Assembly (NCBI GenBank): GCA_963920525.1
Contig: OY986438.1
Span: 192,856,962 to 192,920,961, forward strand
Direction: 5' to 3'
From: Dichetophora obliterata
Lineage: Eukaryota > Arthropoda > Insecta > Diptera > Sciomyzidae
Length of the DNA stretch: 64,000 nt
The notes below the pieces were generated by a model. The model ran no database searches, was not told where the DNA came from, and saw only the letters and a program-made list of their open reading frames with translations. The position numbers were made by a program, and so were the translations under genes. The stretch's first letter is position 1, and the number at the start of each line of letters is the position of its first letter. Shown here piece by piece: positions 12,736 to 59,234 of this stretch.

Positions 12736-13402
12736 CAGCCCTATTCCAGAATCCGTCGTAATGAATTTCCGAACCTAAAGCTACGCTACGAATACGTCAA
12801 ATTTGCTCATCCAATTTCCGAACGGAAACTTCCCCTTTTCGAACTTACTTTTGGGAGTTCGAATACAACTGATTTCAACAGCAGACAAATAAATAAAAAG
12901 AAAAACTGAAGAGCTTTTGATCAACATTGTATTTTTTAGCTGTGATTTTTAATGGATTTCATTCCAATTGCAATTTTCGAACAATAAGAGGAAGATTTCT
13001 CACAAAGAGAATCCATGAAAATTCATCGAAGAATATTGCGAGATTCCATCAACCTTTTGGAAATGGATTACGAAATGTAGAAAATGCAATTAATAAATTT
13101 CAAATAACATATTCACAGGTTTAAAAAAAATATTTTACCTACATTTACCAAAAATTACTTATAAGTTTTATTTTGCGACATAATCTATAAATATTCAATT
13201 GTTTTCTATTGTCGTAAACAAATCCGTCGAGGCAAAGCTTTCGTGAAAAAATCCGAAAATCAGCTGTCAAAAGTTGATGCGTTCAGATTGTGGAATAGCA
13301 ATGCTACGAATGTTCGAATACGATCTAATGATTCGGATTGCAGAATACGACATTACGTATCCGAAAGAAAATTTATGCTACGGCGGATTCTGGAATAGGG
13401 CG
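12736..13402. mobile_element. MITE, CAGCCCTATTCCAGAATCC family, copy 1
   Basis: The left end CAGCCCTATTCCAGAATCCG (12736) is inverted at the right end as CGGATTCTGGAATAGGGCGG. The interior includes CGAATACGTCAAATTTGCT and AATCCGTCGAGGCAAAG, shared with copy 2 at 21178-21771. The 12927-13124 reading frame is internal to this repeat and also appears, broken, in copy 2. It is not a gene. Confidence 0.75.
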
Positions 13403-13481
13403 GATTTTGTCAAAGGCATATGTTAAGTAGTTGTATTACTTTCTATGTTAGTAAATAGCTAAATTTATAGTTTATGTAAAA

Positions 13482-13805
13482 CCAATATACATATAAAATG
13501 ATCCAGACTTATAAATTTTTTTGTATTCTCTACCAAAATTCGTTGATCGAAGTCTTTAATTTCTGTTGATTGGTGGAACAGTGTTGACAATTGAAGCGTC
13601 GTCGTCGCGAATAACGTTGTAGCGACAAAATTATACGTTTTCCGGAATTGAAAAAAAAAAAACGATTTTAATGGCGCACTTGGAATCATTTGATTCAAAT
13701 TTCTTTTTTATTGGTGTAAGAGTTGTAAAGAAATTTGCCTGTATATATAAAAAAATATCCAGATCCAGGTCAGAGCATTTTTAACGGTAGTAAGCAAAAG
13801 AAAAC
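13482..13805. other. AT-rich spacer, nothing recognised
   Basis: Spacer between two MITE clusters. The 13465-13698 reading frame has no recognisable features. Confidence 0.35.
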
Positions 13806-14021
13806 CAGCCCAATTCTGCATGATTTTTCCCGGGGAATCGGAAAAGGGAGTTTTCATTTTTAAGATAAAGTTCAAAAACATTCTGGAAATTTTTTATGCC
13901 AATTTGTTTATCAACCGTCAATATTCATGAGTGTAAAAAAATGTGATATCTTTATCTGCTATCTTAAAAATTAAAAATCTCTTTCCCAATTCCCCGGGAA
14001 AAATCATTCAGAATTAGGCTG
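13806..14021. mobile_element. MITE, CAGCCCAATTCTG family, copy 2
   Basis: Left terminus CAGCCCAATTCTGCATGATT (13806) is inverted at the right, ending in CAGAATTAGGCTG (14021). TIRs are over 30 bp and include the TTTCCCGGGGAAT block. AAC lies on both sides, consistent with a 3-bp target duplication like copy 1 at 11803. Confidence 0.7.
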
Positions 14022-14358
14022 AACATGTTTGATTCCTTTGTTGCTTACAACGTTATTCGCGGCGACGCTTCAATTGGTGAGTTGCTAATTGATGAATAGT
14101 GTTAGTAATTTTAATTATTTTTTTAATTTTAATTATTGCAATAAGTTTCAAAATTTAAAATATGATTTAAATAGAAGAAACGACAAAAAAAATTAATATA
14201 AAGTTTCAACACCCTCTTTTACAAAGCCATCATAAAAATTTTTGGTTTTCAAAAATCAATTTATATTCTCGAATTTTAAAATGGTAGAAAAATTATATTA
14301 CACAAAAATTTTAGCTTAAGTTTTCTAAACTACTTTAATGAAAATTAAGCTACACATT
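14022..14358. other. AT-rich spacer, nothing recognised
   Basis: No coding sequence or element boundary seen. Confidence 0.35.
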
Positions 14359-14665
14359 AGGGCGGGTCAATTTGTATGGACGAATTTTTTGGAGGTCTGG
14401 CTCAGCGAAATTCGTAAAATACATGTAATTTCAAGACTTTTTCTCCACTACAGCATATACAAATTCTGAAAAAAAGCTGTGCGGACTTTCGTAAATAGAT
14501 TTTGTTCTCAATTATAAAATATGAATGTATGAATGTATGTGTATGAATCTATTTACGAAAGTCCGCACAGCTTTTTTTCAGAATTTGTATATGCTGTAGT
14601 GGAGAAAAAGTCTTGAAATTACATGTATTTTACGAATTTCGCTGAGCCAGAATTTGACCCGCCCT
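14359..14665. mobile_element. hairpin MITE with perfect 105-bp arms
   Basis: Arms at 14397-14501 and 14546-14650 are exact inverse complements over 105 bp when read base by base, separated by a 44-bp loop. Outer ends AGGGCGGGTCAA and TTGACCCGCCCT extend the inverted symmetry, and TA flanks both sides, as in Tc1/mariner-type insertions. A transcript through this locus would fold into a long perfect duplex. Perfect identity implies recent insertion or arm correction. Confidence 0.85.
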
Positions 14666-16163
14666 ACTACACATACTTCCAAAAAGTGTTGCTTTAATAA
14701 AAAAAAAACGCTCAAAGTCTCTTTAAAACAACACAAAAGAAAAACAAAATCACTTTTTTAAACTATGTATAAAACTTTATTTGTAAATTAAATATTAAAT
14801 ATCTTAAAGTTTTCATGCTCTCAATATAAAAAAAAAATACAAAATAAAAATATTTTTAATTAAAACAAATAAAAAATAAAATCAAATGTTAAATGATAGC
14901 ATTAAAAACATGTAAATTAATAAAATTTTATTTCGCTCGTATATGCATAAATATTTTAGTTTACGTTCTGTGAATGAACGTCAATTAAATTAAGTTCTTC
15001 AAGAAAACTTGAAAAAAACTTTTAAATTTAATGTTTATTTTTTTTGTAATGCTAATTAGCATTAAAAATATACAACTTACAATATTAGATAGACGTTAAA
15101 TATAAATAGTATGTAAATATTTTTTATAGGAAGCTAGCTATAATTATATGTAAATTGATAAATTTTCTTTTTAATGCTGTACAATTTTAGGCGAATAGAA
15201 AAAAATGTTTAACTTTTGTGTGAGGGTGTGTGTGTGTGAGTGAGTGTAAAAGTGTCTTGTGGAATAAAACTCAATGGAGAGTATTATGTATTTTGCTCTT
15301 TTAAAAGACACGTACACACACCTACACAAAGAGCGCCATAGCGATTACTTTATAAAAATGCTAGCTTATATTAAATTTAGTGTACTTTAACGTTAGTTTT
15401 AGTTTATTTTTATTTCGATAAAAAAGTGGCTTGTATCCGTATCTTTCGCTAAACGCACTCACACGCATATAAGACTTAACAACATTGGAAATTTTGTTTA
15501 CTATAAATATTATTATAATATATATATATGTGTGTAAATTTACTACTAAACATGTTTGTTTTTTTTCATATCTCAGTTTTACATTAAGAGTTAAAGAGTA
15601 TATTTTTTGTTTTATATTAAAAATAATAATTGTTTAGTTATTAGCATATATTTGAAATATATTAATTTATATAGGTATATATATATTTGAAGTAAATTAA
15701 ATATCGTATATAATAGTTTAGTTTTGTTTTTTTTTTAACATGTACATTAAAAAATAATTAAAATAAAAGAAATGTATTTAGATAGTTTTGTTATAATAGT
15801 TACATAGTTTTATTTAAATATTCAATTAATATTAATTATTATATTTTATGCATTTAATATTATTTAAAAATAAAATGCATAAAAAAAAATCGAACGCACG
15901 CGCTGACAAGTCGAGCAAGACAGACACTTACATTGTTTTTGTTGGACATACATATAACAAGATATTTAAGAAGAAAACAATTTGATGACAAAACTACAAG
16001 AAGAAGTTTACACGTTCAAACAACATGCTTACAATTGTTTTTGTTTTATGAATATTTATAATATTAATTCATAACTGCTTTTTAGTCAAATTTGCAGTCC
16101 TTGTAGTTTGTTTTTTTAATTTGATTTATCTTTGTTTTTTTAGATTTTCATGAAAAACCTTTC
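14666..16163 (-). other. fwd 3' flank, probably containing the 3' UTR
   Basis: This is AT-rich DNA immediately downstream of the fwd stop. The 3' UTR must lie here or nearby. Possible AATAAA signals on the minus strand (TTTATT on the plus strand) occur, for example near 15807, 15396 and 14768, but none can be chosen from sequence alone. No other gene is visible. Confidence 0.4.
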
Positions 16164-50719
<34,556 letters not shown>

Positions 50720-50723
50720 CGAT

Positions 50724-52292
50724 CTGAAAAGACAAGAATTAAAGACACATTTTAATAGATGTAGTTGAGTAAAAGAGAAAGAAAAAAAAATTATTTATTA
50801 AATATATTTAGAACTAAAACAGAGAATTAGTCTTAGAAAAATCAATGTTATTTTTTGAAAAACTTAACCGCCGCCCACTCTGCTAGCCTGCCACTGAGCG
50901 AGCACTAGACAACATTGTGTGTGTTTTGCAACATTTTACTATTGTTGCCTGGTTTTGCTTTTTGCACTTTGACGTTATGGCGAGAGTGTGTGAGTGTTTT
51001 GTGCTTGTGTGGGAGAGTGGCAAAAAGAGAACGTACTTCGCAATATGTCCGGAAAAAAAGTTTTACAAATTACAACATTTAACTAATTGAAGCTACAACT
51101 TTTAATAATTTTACTAGCCGAGTTGGTTTCTTACCAGTGTGCAAACAATCCGCACTAGTTTTCTCTTCACGCTTGTGTTTGTACAACACAATTGCAAGAA
51201 ATTAATTAAAAAGTAAAAAATATAAAATGAAGAAAAAATCAGCTGCTATTCGTCACAATTGTTGAAATCCCACTAAACATTGAAACTCAACAAAACAAGT
51301 AATGGTGCGCTGCTGCTGCTTGACGTGAAAACACGTTCCAAGACACGAACCACTAACTATAGCAGCGAAGAGAAGAGAATAAAGACAGTCATGCGAACGA
51401 GCACTAATATTTAGCTTTTAGCTCTATTTCTTCAATACAATGAGAACATTTTTATTATTATTATTTTACTACAACTCTTGTTTTGTTTTCTTTTTTTGTA
51501 ACGTATTTCGCTTTACTATTTGTTTACTGACGTTGTGTGTTTTTTTTAACAAATTTATTCACCACACTTAAGCAAGTGTGATGGTGAGCGGCAAGCCGCA
51601 TTGGCTTGCAATCGAAGAGAAAATGAAGCGAAAACAAGTGTTTGAGCTGAGTAACAAAAAACAAGGTTGTCGCATTTAGTGTAGATTTTTTTTTTGTTTT
51701 AATATATACACAAAATAAACTCAAAGGCATCAGAAAGCAAAAGAAAACGGCAAAACCAATAAAGAAAAAAAATCATTTTAAATTTTGCTAGAATAAACTT
51801 AGCCAAAGCCACGCGTGGGTACATCATGACGTATACGCAACATGAAAAACAATAAACAATGTAAATACATAAACAATGAAAATACATATTTGTATAATGT
51901 GTTGAAAGCTGAGTACAACAAAAAATTAATCAATCATAGACAGGGTAGTCATTTTTCTTTGATGATTTAAAATAGTTTTACTCACGTTCTTTGTAAGAAT
52001 TTCTATTCATTACACAGTCCAAACTGCAAAAAATATGTATAGATTTTGATCAACTGAGTTTTGGTAAAAATTTTTAATCTCCTCCTAAGGAGTAAAAATA
52101 AAAATTTTAATCTCCTCCTTTTACTTTATGAGTTTCAAATGACTCAATTGACTTTGTACCTATAATTCTTGAGTTCCTGAGTTTAATGATTTATGATGCC
52201 GCAGAAAAGTTTTCGAAATTCAATACGTTTGATTCTTATCTGAAGATTGTAGTTCAAGCAAGAGTTTACAAACATTTTTGTGCACTCTTTGT
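50724..52292 (-). promoter_or_regulatory. fwd 5' region with candidate untranslated exon near 51135-51400
   Basis: A strong minus-strand donor, CACACTG|GTAAGA, ends at 51135. The sequence upstream of it (to about 51400, less AT-rich, with GCAGCAGCAGCGCACC) is a plausible 5' UTR exon and promoter. No TATA box or initiator can be fixed from sequence alone. The rest is AT-rich with no other gene. Confidence 0.35.
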
Positions 52293-52422
52293 ACCCCAAT
52301 AAACACCAAACGACGAACGATTCGTAAATGAGCTCGTTAACGAGTTCGAGATCTCGGAAAGTGACTTTTCCTTAGAAAAACTTGAACAATTTTTCAGTGA
52401 AAATGATTAACATTAAAAGAAA

Positions 52423-53289
52423 GGTTCAGGGAAATAACGCCCAAATTAAAAAATGAAATATAGCCCAAAATATTTTGGACATAAAAATGAAATAAAGCCC
52501 AAAATAAAAAATGAAATAAAGCAAAAAAAAAAAATGAAATAACGCCCAAACTGAAAATAAGATCCAAAATATTTTGTGTTTACAAAAATTAATAAAAAAA
52601 AATAATAATAAATAAAAACATGTATTATATTAGTTTTAAGTCTAGGTTATAAGTTTAGTTTTAAGATTATTTTTAGTATAGTTTATAAGTCTACTCAAAT
52701 GAGAAATTATCTTCTCCGAAATTAAATGTGTCGGGAGCAAGCACAGTATATGTTTATATAAATATATAAAAGAAAATATTCTTTGTATACCAAATATAGC
52801 GTGTGGCGTTTTCAATTAGAACAGAATTTAAATAATAATACTTATAATTCTAAGTATATACAATATATTAAAAATTGTTTTTTACTTATTAATTTAAAAA
52901 AAAATCTCAATAAATTGAAATTGAAAAATTAAATAGCATCCAAAATCAAAATTGAAACAAAGCCCAAGAAATGAAATAACGCCCAAACTGAAAAAGAAAT
53001 AGCGCTCAAAATCAAAAATGAAATAAAGCCCAAAAAATGAAATAACGCCGAAAATTAAATAAGACCCAAAATCTTTTTGGAAAAAATTTGGAACATTGGA
53101 ACAAATTGATCTAACATTTTGATGCCAAATAGTTCACATAAAAAGAGTTATATCTGAGTAATAATGAAGTAACACCCCAAATAGAAAAATGAAATAAGGC
53201 CCAATTACAATGAAATAACGTCCAAAATTTGAATGGAATATTTTTGGGCTTTATTTCATTTTTCATTTTAGGCGTTATTTCCCTGAACC
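52423..53289. mobile_element. 867-bp MITE with GGTTCAGGGAAATAACGCC ends
   Basis: Perfect 19-bp terminal inverted repeats. The interior is a run of AAATGAAATAAAGCCCAAAA-type short units in one dominant direction. It is nested in the foldback cluster. Confidence 0.75.
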
Positions 53290-56289
53290 AAAATAAACAC
53301 TAACTAAAATGATATGTATATAAAAAAAATTTCCATAAATTTCGTCACACAAAATTAAATAAAAACACTTAGAATTTTTTATATAAAACTGATGAAAATT
53401 TTTTTGTGTTTTAATTGACGTATTTTTTGCAGCTAGCAATGAAAAATGCTGTTCTTATTAAAAAAATATTTTCATATAAAAAAGTCCAACTCGTAAACGA
53501 GCTCGAAACGCACACGAGATCTCTGATCCATACAAAATTATGTGAAAAGACTTCTCATATAAATTTCCTTTTAGTAAATTATATAAAAAGACTTCAAATT
53601 TTTTCAAATAAAAATTAAGAAAATTTTTTGATTTTAACTGACGTATTTTTAGCAGCTAACAATGAAAAAATAGTTTTTATTAATAAAGTTAAATATTTTC
53701 ATTATTTATTATTATATAAAATTATTATACAAAATTATCAATAATTTATTTATTTTAATTGACGTATTTTTATTAAAATAAAATATTTTCATATAAAAAA
53801 GTCCAACTCGTAAACGAGCTCGAAACGCACACGAGATCTCTGATCCATACAAAATTATGTGAAAAGACTTTATTATGCCTAATTTTTATATATTATTATA
53901 TAAAATTATTATACAAAATTGTGAATTTTTTTTTTAATTGACGTATTTTTAGCAGCGAACAATGAAATAATTGTTTTTATTAAAATAAAATATAATATTT
54001 TCATATAAAAAAGGCAGTTCGAAAAAGTGTCGATATTTTTAATAACGATTTGTTCTCGAATCGTATTGTCGGACTCGTTAACGAATCATAAACGAGTCCG
54101 AGATGGCGTATCCGAGATTTCGTGTTTGTTTCGTATTCATAACAAAGACGAGTTTTTTATATGGAAATATTTCATTTTCATACAAAACTTTTTTATCATT
54201 GTTAGCATTAAAAATACGTCAATTAATATATAAAAAATTCCAAGTCTTTTCATGCAATTTTTTTTGAAGAAATTTTTTTTTCATATAATTTTTACAATAT
54301 TTTATTTCCATAAAAATTTGGTTTTTATTTTTATCTGCAAAAAATACGCTTATACAAATAAAACAAAAATTTCCAAAATTTTTATATAAAAAAAATTTTA
54401 AGTGTTTTGTATGGATCCGAGATTTTGTACATAATTTTGTACATATTATTCTCGTGCTCGTTTCGAGCTCGATTAAGAGTTCGAATTTTTCATATGAAAA
54501 TATTAAATTCTAATAAAAACTATTTTTTCGTTGTTAGCTGCTAAGAATATGCCAATAAAAATTAAAAATTTAAGTTTTTTATTTTATGGTTACTTTTTAA
54601 TTTTAGTTGTTTTGATTTTTTAAGGCGTTATTTATATTTAGTAACCTAAAATTTATTGTTTCTTTAAAAAATGATTTAAAGAACAGATAAATTTTAGCAA
54701 ATTCAAATTTTTAATTGAAATTTGTTGAAATTTATTGGCCAATTTTAATTTAATTTAAATTTGTTAAAATTTATCTGTTTTTTAATCATGAAAAAATTAA
54801 AATTAAATGATAAAATAGTTTTTATGAAAATGAAATATTTTCATAAAAAAACCGTCTTTGTTATGAATACGAAACAAACACGAGATCTCAGATACGCCAT
54901 CTAGGACTCGTTTACGATTCGTTAACGAGTTCGAGAATACGATTTGAGAACGAATCATTAATTAAAAATATCGAAGCTTTCTCGAACTGCCTCTTGTATG
55001 AAAATATGTTATTTTAACAAAATCAATGTTTTCAAAAATGATTAAAAAACAGAAAAGTTTTAATAAATTTAAATTTTTAATTTTTAATTTAAATTTGTTA
55101 AAATTTATGTTTTTTTAATCAGTTTTTAAAGAAACAATAAATTTTCAGTTACTAAATAACGCCTTAAAAATAAAAAAAAATTAAAAAATGATTAAAAAAC
55201 AATGTTAGCAAATTTAAATTTTTAGTTTTTAAATTTATATTTAAATTTGTTAAAATTTATCTATTTTTTTAATCATTTTTTAAAGAAACAATAAATTTTC
55301 GGTTACTAAACAACGCCTTAAAAAATAAAAAAAAAAAATTAAAAAAATGATTAAAATCATAAATTTTAACAAATTTAAATTTTTAGTTTTGAAATTTATA
55401 TTTAAACTTGTTCAAATTTATCTGTTTTTTAATAATTTTTTAAAGAAACAATAAATTTTCGGTTACTAAATAACGCCTTAAAAAAAAAAAATTAAAAAAT
55501 GATTAAAAAACATAAATTTTAACCAACTTAAATTTTTAGTTTTTAAATTTATATTTAAATTTGTTAAAATTTATCTGTTTTTTTAATCATTTTTTGAAGA
55601 AACAATAAATTTTCGGTTACGCTTTAAAAAGACAAAACAAAATGAAAGAATTTTCATAATTTTTATATGAAAAAATGTTAAGGTAAATATCATTTTCTAT
55701 GAAGAAACTTATTTGAAAAAATACGAAGTCTTTTCACATAATTTTGTATGGATCCGAGATCTCGTGTTCGTTTTGAGATCGTTTACGAGTCCGACATCTC
55801 GTGTTTGTTTCGAGTTCATAACAAAATTTTTGATATTAAAATATTTTATTTTAATAAAAAACTATTTTTAATTGTTATAACAAGCTATATAAAAAGAAGC
55901 TATATAAATGTTATAACAAGCTTTTGAAGCTATAGCTTCTAAAAATTCGTTCATATAATTAAAAAGAAAATTTTATAATTTTTATATGAAAAAATTCTAA
56001 GTATTTTCATTTAATTTTGTATGGATCCGAGATCTCGTGCTCGTTTCGAGCTCGTTTACGAGTCCAAGATCTCGTATTCGTTTTTCATTTGTTTGTCAAA
56101 ATTTTTTTTAAAAACATTTTTAAAACTGTATTAGTTATTTTTAGTTCGCTGTTATTTTTACATGTTTTAAGCAAAAAAAAATTTTTTAACTATAAATAAA
56201 AAAAAGTTTATAATAAAATAACATTTCGGACTTTCGTAAAAAAAATTTTGTATAAAAAAACCGATATTTTAAAATAGCTATAGGACACT

Positions 56290-56460
56290 ATATTTTTTTT
56301 GTCCCGGTTGGGTTTTGAACTCACGACCATAGGCTAGCTCTCATTCTGAATGAAGCAAGTTAAGCGACGATTACTTAACAACTGCGATGGTCGCATGGAT
56401 AATCTCATGGACTTACACTCACGCGGCCGAGGTTCAAATCTCCAGATGGTGGTAACTTTT
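56290..56460. repeat. tRNA-like / SINE-like fragment
   Basis: Contains GGTTCAAATCTCC at about 56430 (a B-box-like sequence) on the plus strand and, inverted, GTCGTGAGTTCAAAACCCAA at about 56307-56326 on the minus strand. The two halves may be inverted copies of a tRNA-derived sequence. I could not fold a complete tRNA, so this is weak. Confidence 0.25.
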
Positions 56461-56759
56461 CAATTTAATTTAATGTTAAAAATAATAATGTTTGCAGTTT
56501 TTCACCAGTATATAAATCATAATTCTTATAAGATGCTGTTTAAAATCTTAAAAAAATGGCAAGTATCTTATGTTTAAGGCAGTTCGGGAAGTTTGGAAGT
56601 TCGTATTTTCGGACTCGTTAACGAATCGTATACTCGGACTCGTTAACGAGTGATGATTTTCTTCCGTTCGCGTATTCGAAAACAATAATCGTTAACGATT
56701 AAAATGTCCGAGAATGTGGATTCGTTTCGAATTCGTTTGGCGTATTGGGACTCTATTCT

Positions 56760-58775
56760 TTCTCAAACAAGAGTATATCTGACGTGTAGTCATTTAAAGC
56801 GTTAAGGTCTTTCCAATAAACTATATAGCCGCCTTCAAATTGAATTGGCACGAATTATTTAAAGGTTAGTTATGTCTAAAAATGACATGGATTCGTCAAT
56901 TATATTTAATCCTAATAAGCTATTGAGTCAGGTGTGTTACCTTAATGAAAGTGTTTAATTATGTGTACCAATTGAAATGAAAAGGGTCTTAAAAAAGCTT
57001 ATAACAAGGTTCATAAACGGGTTAAATCTGTTATTTATTTATTATTATCATACTAATGCACACACCAATACATTTCACACAAAGTGCGACTAAAGTTTCC
57101 GAAAGCAATTTTAAATATTTATAAAAATATTCAAATTCAACGAATGAAATTAAGCCAGGCTGAAGGTCTTCTTAAATATTTGAGAACAGAATTAAAGCAA
57201 CAGGTATCAAAAAATGCCAGGAAATAATAGTGGGGTAAAAATTCTGAAAGCACACCACAACAACAAACAGCACAACAACAAGTGAAATTACCTCCAACCA
57301 CCTCTTGTGTCAATAATAACAAAACCCTTTTGAGCACAGGACGAACCAGCGTAGCAGTTGAGATGAAAACCCAAGGGATATTTTTTTACAATTATTTGCC
57401 GGGCTTTTTGTTTGGGCTCAAACCCTTATTTTTTGTTGCTGTTGTTGTGAATTTTCGGTTAGCTGAAGCATTCAATTTAGCGTTACAAATTAGAAAACAA
57501 CAACTTAACATGCCAGTGAATTCCCCAACTGCCCCTTTAATATAGCGCACCTTAAATTAGGCCCACAACAGTTCCACTATCAGCAAAAATACCAATTAAG
57601 GAAAACAAAAATAAAATAAACTAAAAGAAATAAAAACAACAAAGCGTGTGGAAAATAAAAAGAGACCCAATTTTAGCTAAACAGAAGAAGGGAGAGGGGA
57701 AGAGAAAATAAAAAAAACCAAAGTATGTGTCATACACAATTGCTGCAGAAAAGATTAAAAAAATATTCAATAAATATTATTAGAAAAAATATTTAAAAAA
57801 TACATATTAAAATATACGAAACTATTTGGTTCATATTTTAAAAATATGAAAATAAAAAATTATTAGTAAATAAAAGCTAAAACAAGATAAAAATACTAAA
57901 AAATTGCCATGAAAGCTTATGAGAACAAACAAGGGTAAGAACAATCACCCCAGCCGTGGGAGTGTACAAAAGAGAAAAGGCCAAAGTGGAATAAAGAGAG
58001 ACAAGAAGCGAGACGGTGAGTAGGTCTGAGAGCACAAAAAACACAGCTTAGCGCCAAGCAAGGTAAAACGAAAGTGTTTGGGTTATTTAAAAAGGTGCCG
58101 GAAAGGGGAGGGCGGGTGGAGAGAACAGAGTAAGGTGAGGGTGTACCGGTCGACATGCAAAAACAAAACGCGCTGTCATGGGCGACAGTTGACGATAGAA
58201 AACTGATAAGCGTTTGTTTTTCTACTAGTTTGTATGGCTCTTATCAGGTAGCACAACGTAGCACGTAGTTTACAAAAAATGTACAAGTTAAAGAACAGGC
58301 ATGCCCACAAAAAACAGGAAAAATGAGCCGAAATTTTGTAATTAATGAAGAAACAAGTAAGGAATAATCTTCGACCTAGGCGAAAGTAAGCACTTTCACA
58401 TCTCGCACATCCTCTTCAAAAAAGACACAACTCAAAATTTTGACATTTTCAGGAGTAGCAAAAAACGATTTTTTTTCTTCAAGGGACTGCATATAAAAAA
58501 GGAGACAAAACAATTTTTGTTTTTAATTTAAGACTAAGCATATGTGTGAAAAATTAAGAAAGCCGATGTAGATGATCGCTATGAATAGTCTTACACGAAA
58601 AAGTAAACATTTGGAAATTTTGAGTTGTGTATCTTTTGAAGAGGTTGTGCGTTCTGTAGTTTTAGTATATTAGAAGTAATGAATGATATATAATTTTAAT
58701 GACGTCACTTTGTATGGGGGGAAAGGTGTTAATTTTATAAGATTTTTTACAAATTTCAAATTCAAAGTAGGGATA
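56760..58775. other. intergenic DNA, no gene recognised
   Basis: Contains a purine-rich, less AT-biased stretch at about 57690-58140 with a plus-strand donor-like ACGGTGAGTAGG near 58011. No convincing exon can be built. The 57282-57545 frame has no recognisable features. Confidence 0.35.
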
Positions 58776-58873
58776 TTGCATTGTGACTACTGGGACATTT
58801 GACTTCAGAATTTGACTAACTATGAGTTATAACGATGTCATCATAGGTTATACAGCAGTGAAATTTGTTTTAA

Positions 58874-59154
58874 CCTTAGAACCCATGCCTTGTTTTTTGT
58901 TACGTTAAGCTATTTGGGGTTCCTCTACACCCCACTAACTTTACAGCGGAATTTCGTTAAATTCAGAAACAAATGATACAAATATATTATTTTTTATTCA
59001 TAATTAGTTAATTTTAAAAAAGAATAATTGAAAACAGAGCACAAAAATCACAGCTATAGTGACAAAGACTCATTTTATAAAATGGTCCATAAAACGAAAT
59101 GCAGCTCCTTTTAATTTTAATGGGGTTTCTACGCACCCCGTATGAGTTCTAGGG
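58874..59154. mobile_element. piggyBac-like MITE flanked by TTAA, copy 2
   Basis: TTAA occurs at 58870-58873 and 59155-59158. The ends CCTTAGAACCCATG and TATGAGTTCTAGGG are inverted. Subterminal blocks GGGGTTCCTCTACACCCCAC and GGGGTTTCTACGCACCCC parallel those of the 12102 element. At 281 bp the two are probably one family. Confidence 0.65.
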
Positions 59155-59234
59155 TTAAAACAGATATAAATAAGTTTTGGGTTATTATTTTTTTTACAGT
59201 TTCTATGCATTGTGTTACTATTATCTGAATGAAT

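Larger units (their letters stand above)
11700..13481. repeat. large inverted-repeat element broken by three insertions
   Basis: Left-arm blocks reappear inverted in the right arm. ATATGCCTTTGACATAGTT (11768) pairs with TTTTGTCAAAGGCATATG (13405), and ACATTTTTGTAGAATATTGT (about 12024) pairs with GATATTCTACAAAAATATT (about 12677). Nested inside are a MITE in the left arm (11803-12002), a TTAA-flanked MITE at the centre (12102-12384) and a MITE in the right arm (12736-13402). Each insertion is missing from the partner arm. Confidence 0.6.
52294..56749. mobile_element. large foldback cluster with CGTTAACGAGTC units
   Basis: Ends resembling CCCCAATAAACACCAAACGA (52294) and TCGTTTGGCGTATTGGGA (ending about 56749) are inverted. 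Inside, units containing GAGATCTCGTGTTCGTTTCG, TCGTAAACGAGCTCG and ATCCATACAAAATTATGTG recur in both orientations. A block of about 83 bp (CATATAAAAAAGTCCAACTC onward) is repeated near 53474 and 53789. Units with TTAAAGAAACAATAAATTTT recur at 55120-55620. There is no transposase. It may hold several nested elements. Confidence 0.55.

Noticed and set aside
56290..56460. A complete tRNA gene
   Set aside because: A B-box-like sequence is present, but I could not form the acceptor, D and anticodon arms together.
57282..57545. 87-residue frame in a less AT-rich region
   Set aside because: No conserved motif, no supporting splice sites, and a competing frame on the other strand.
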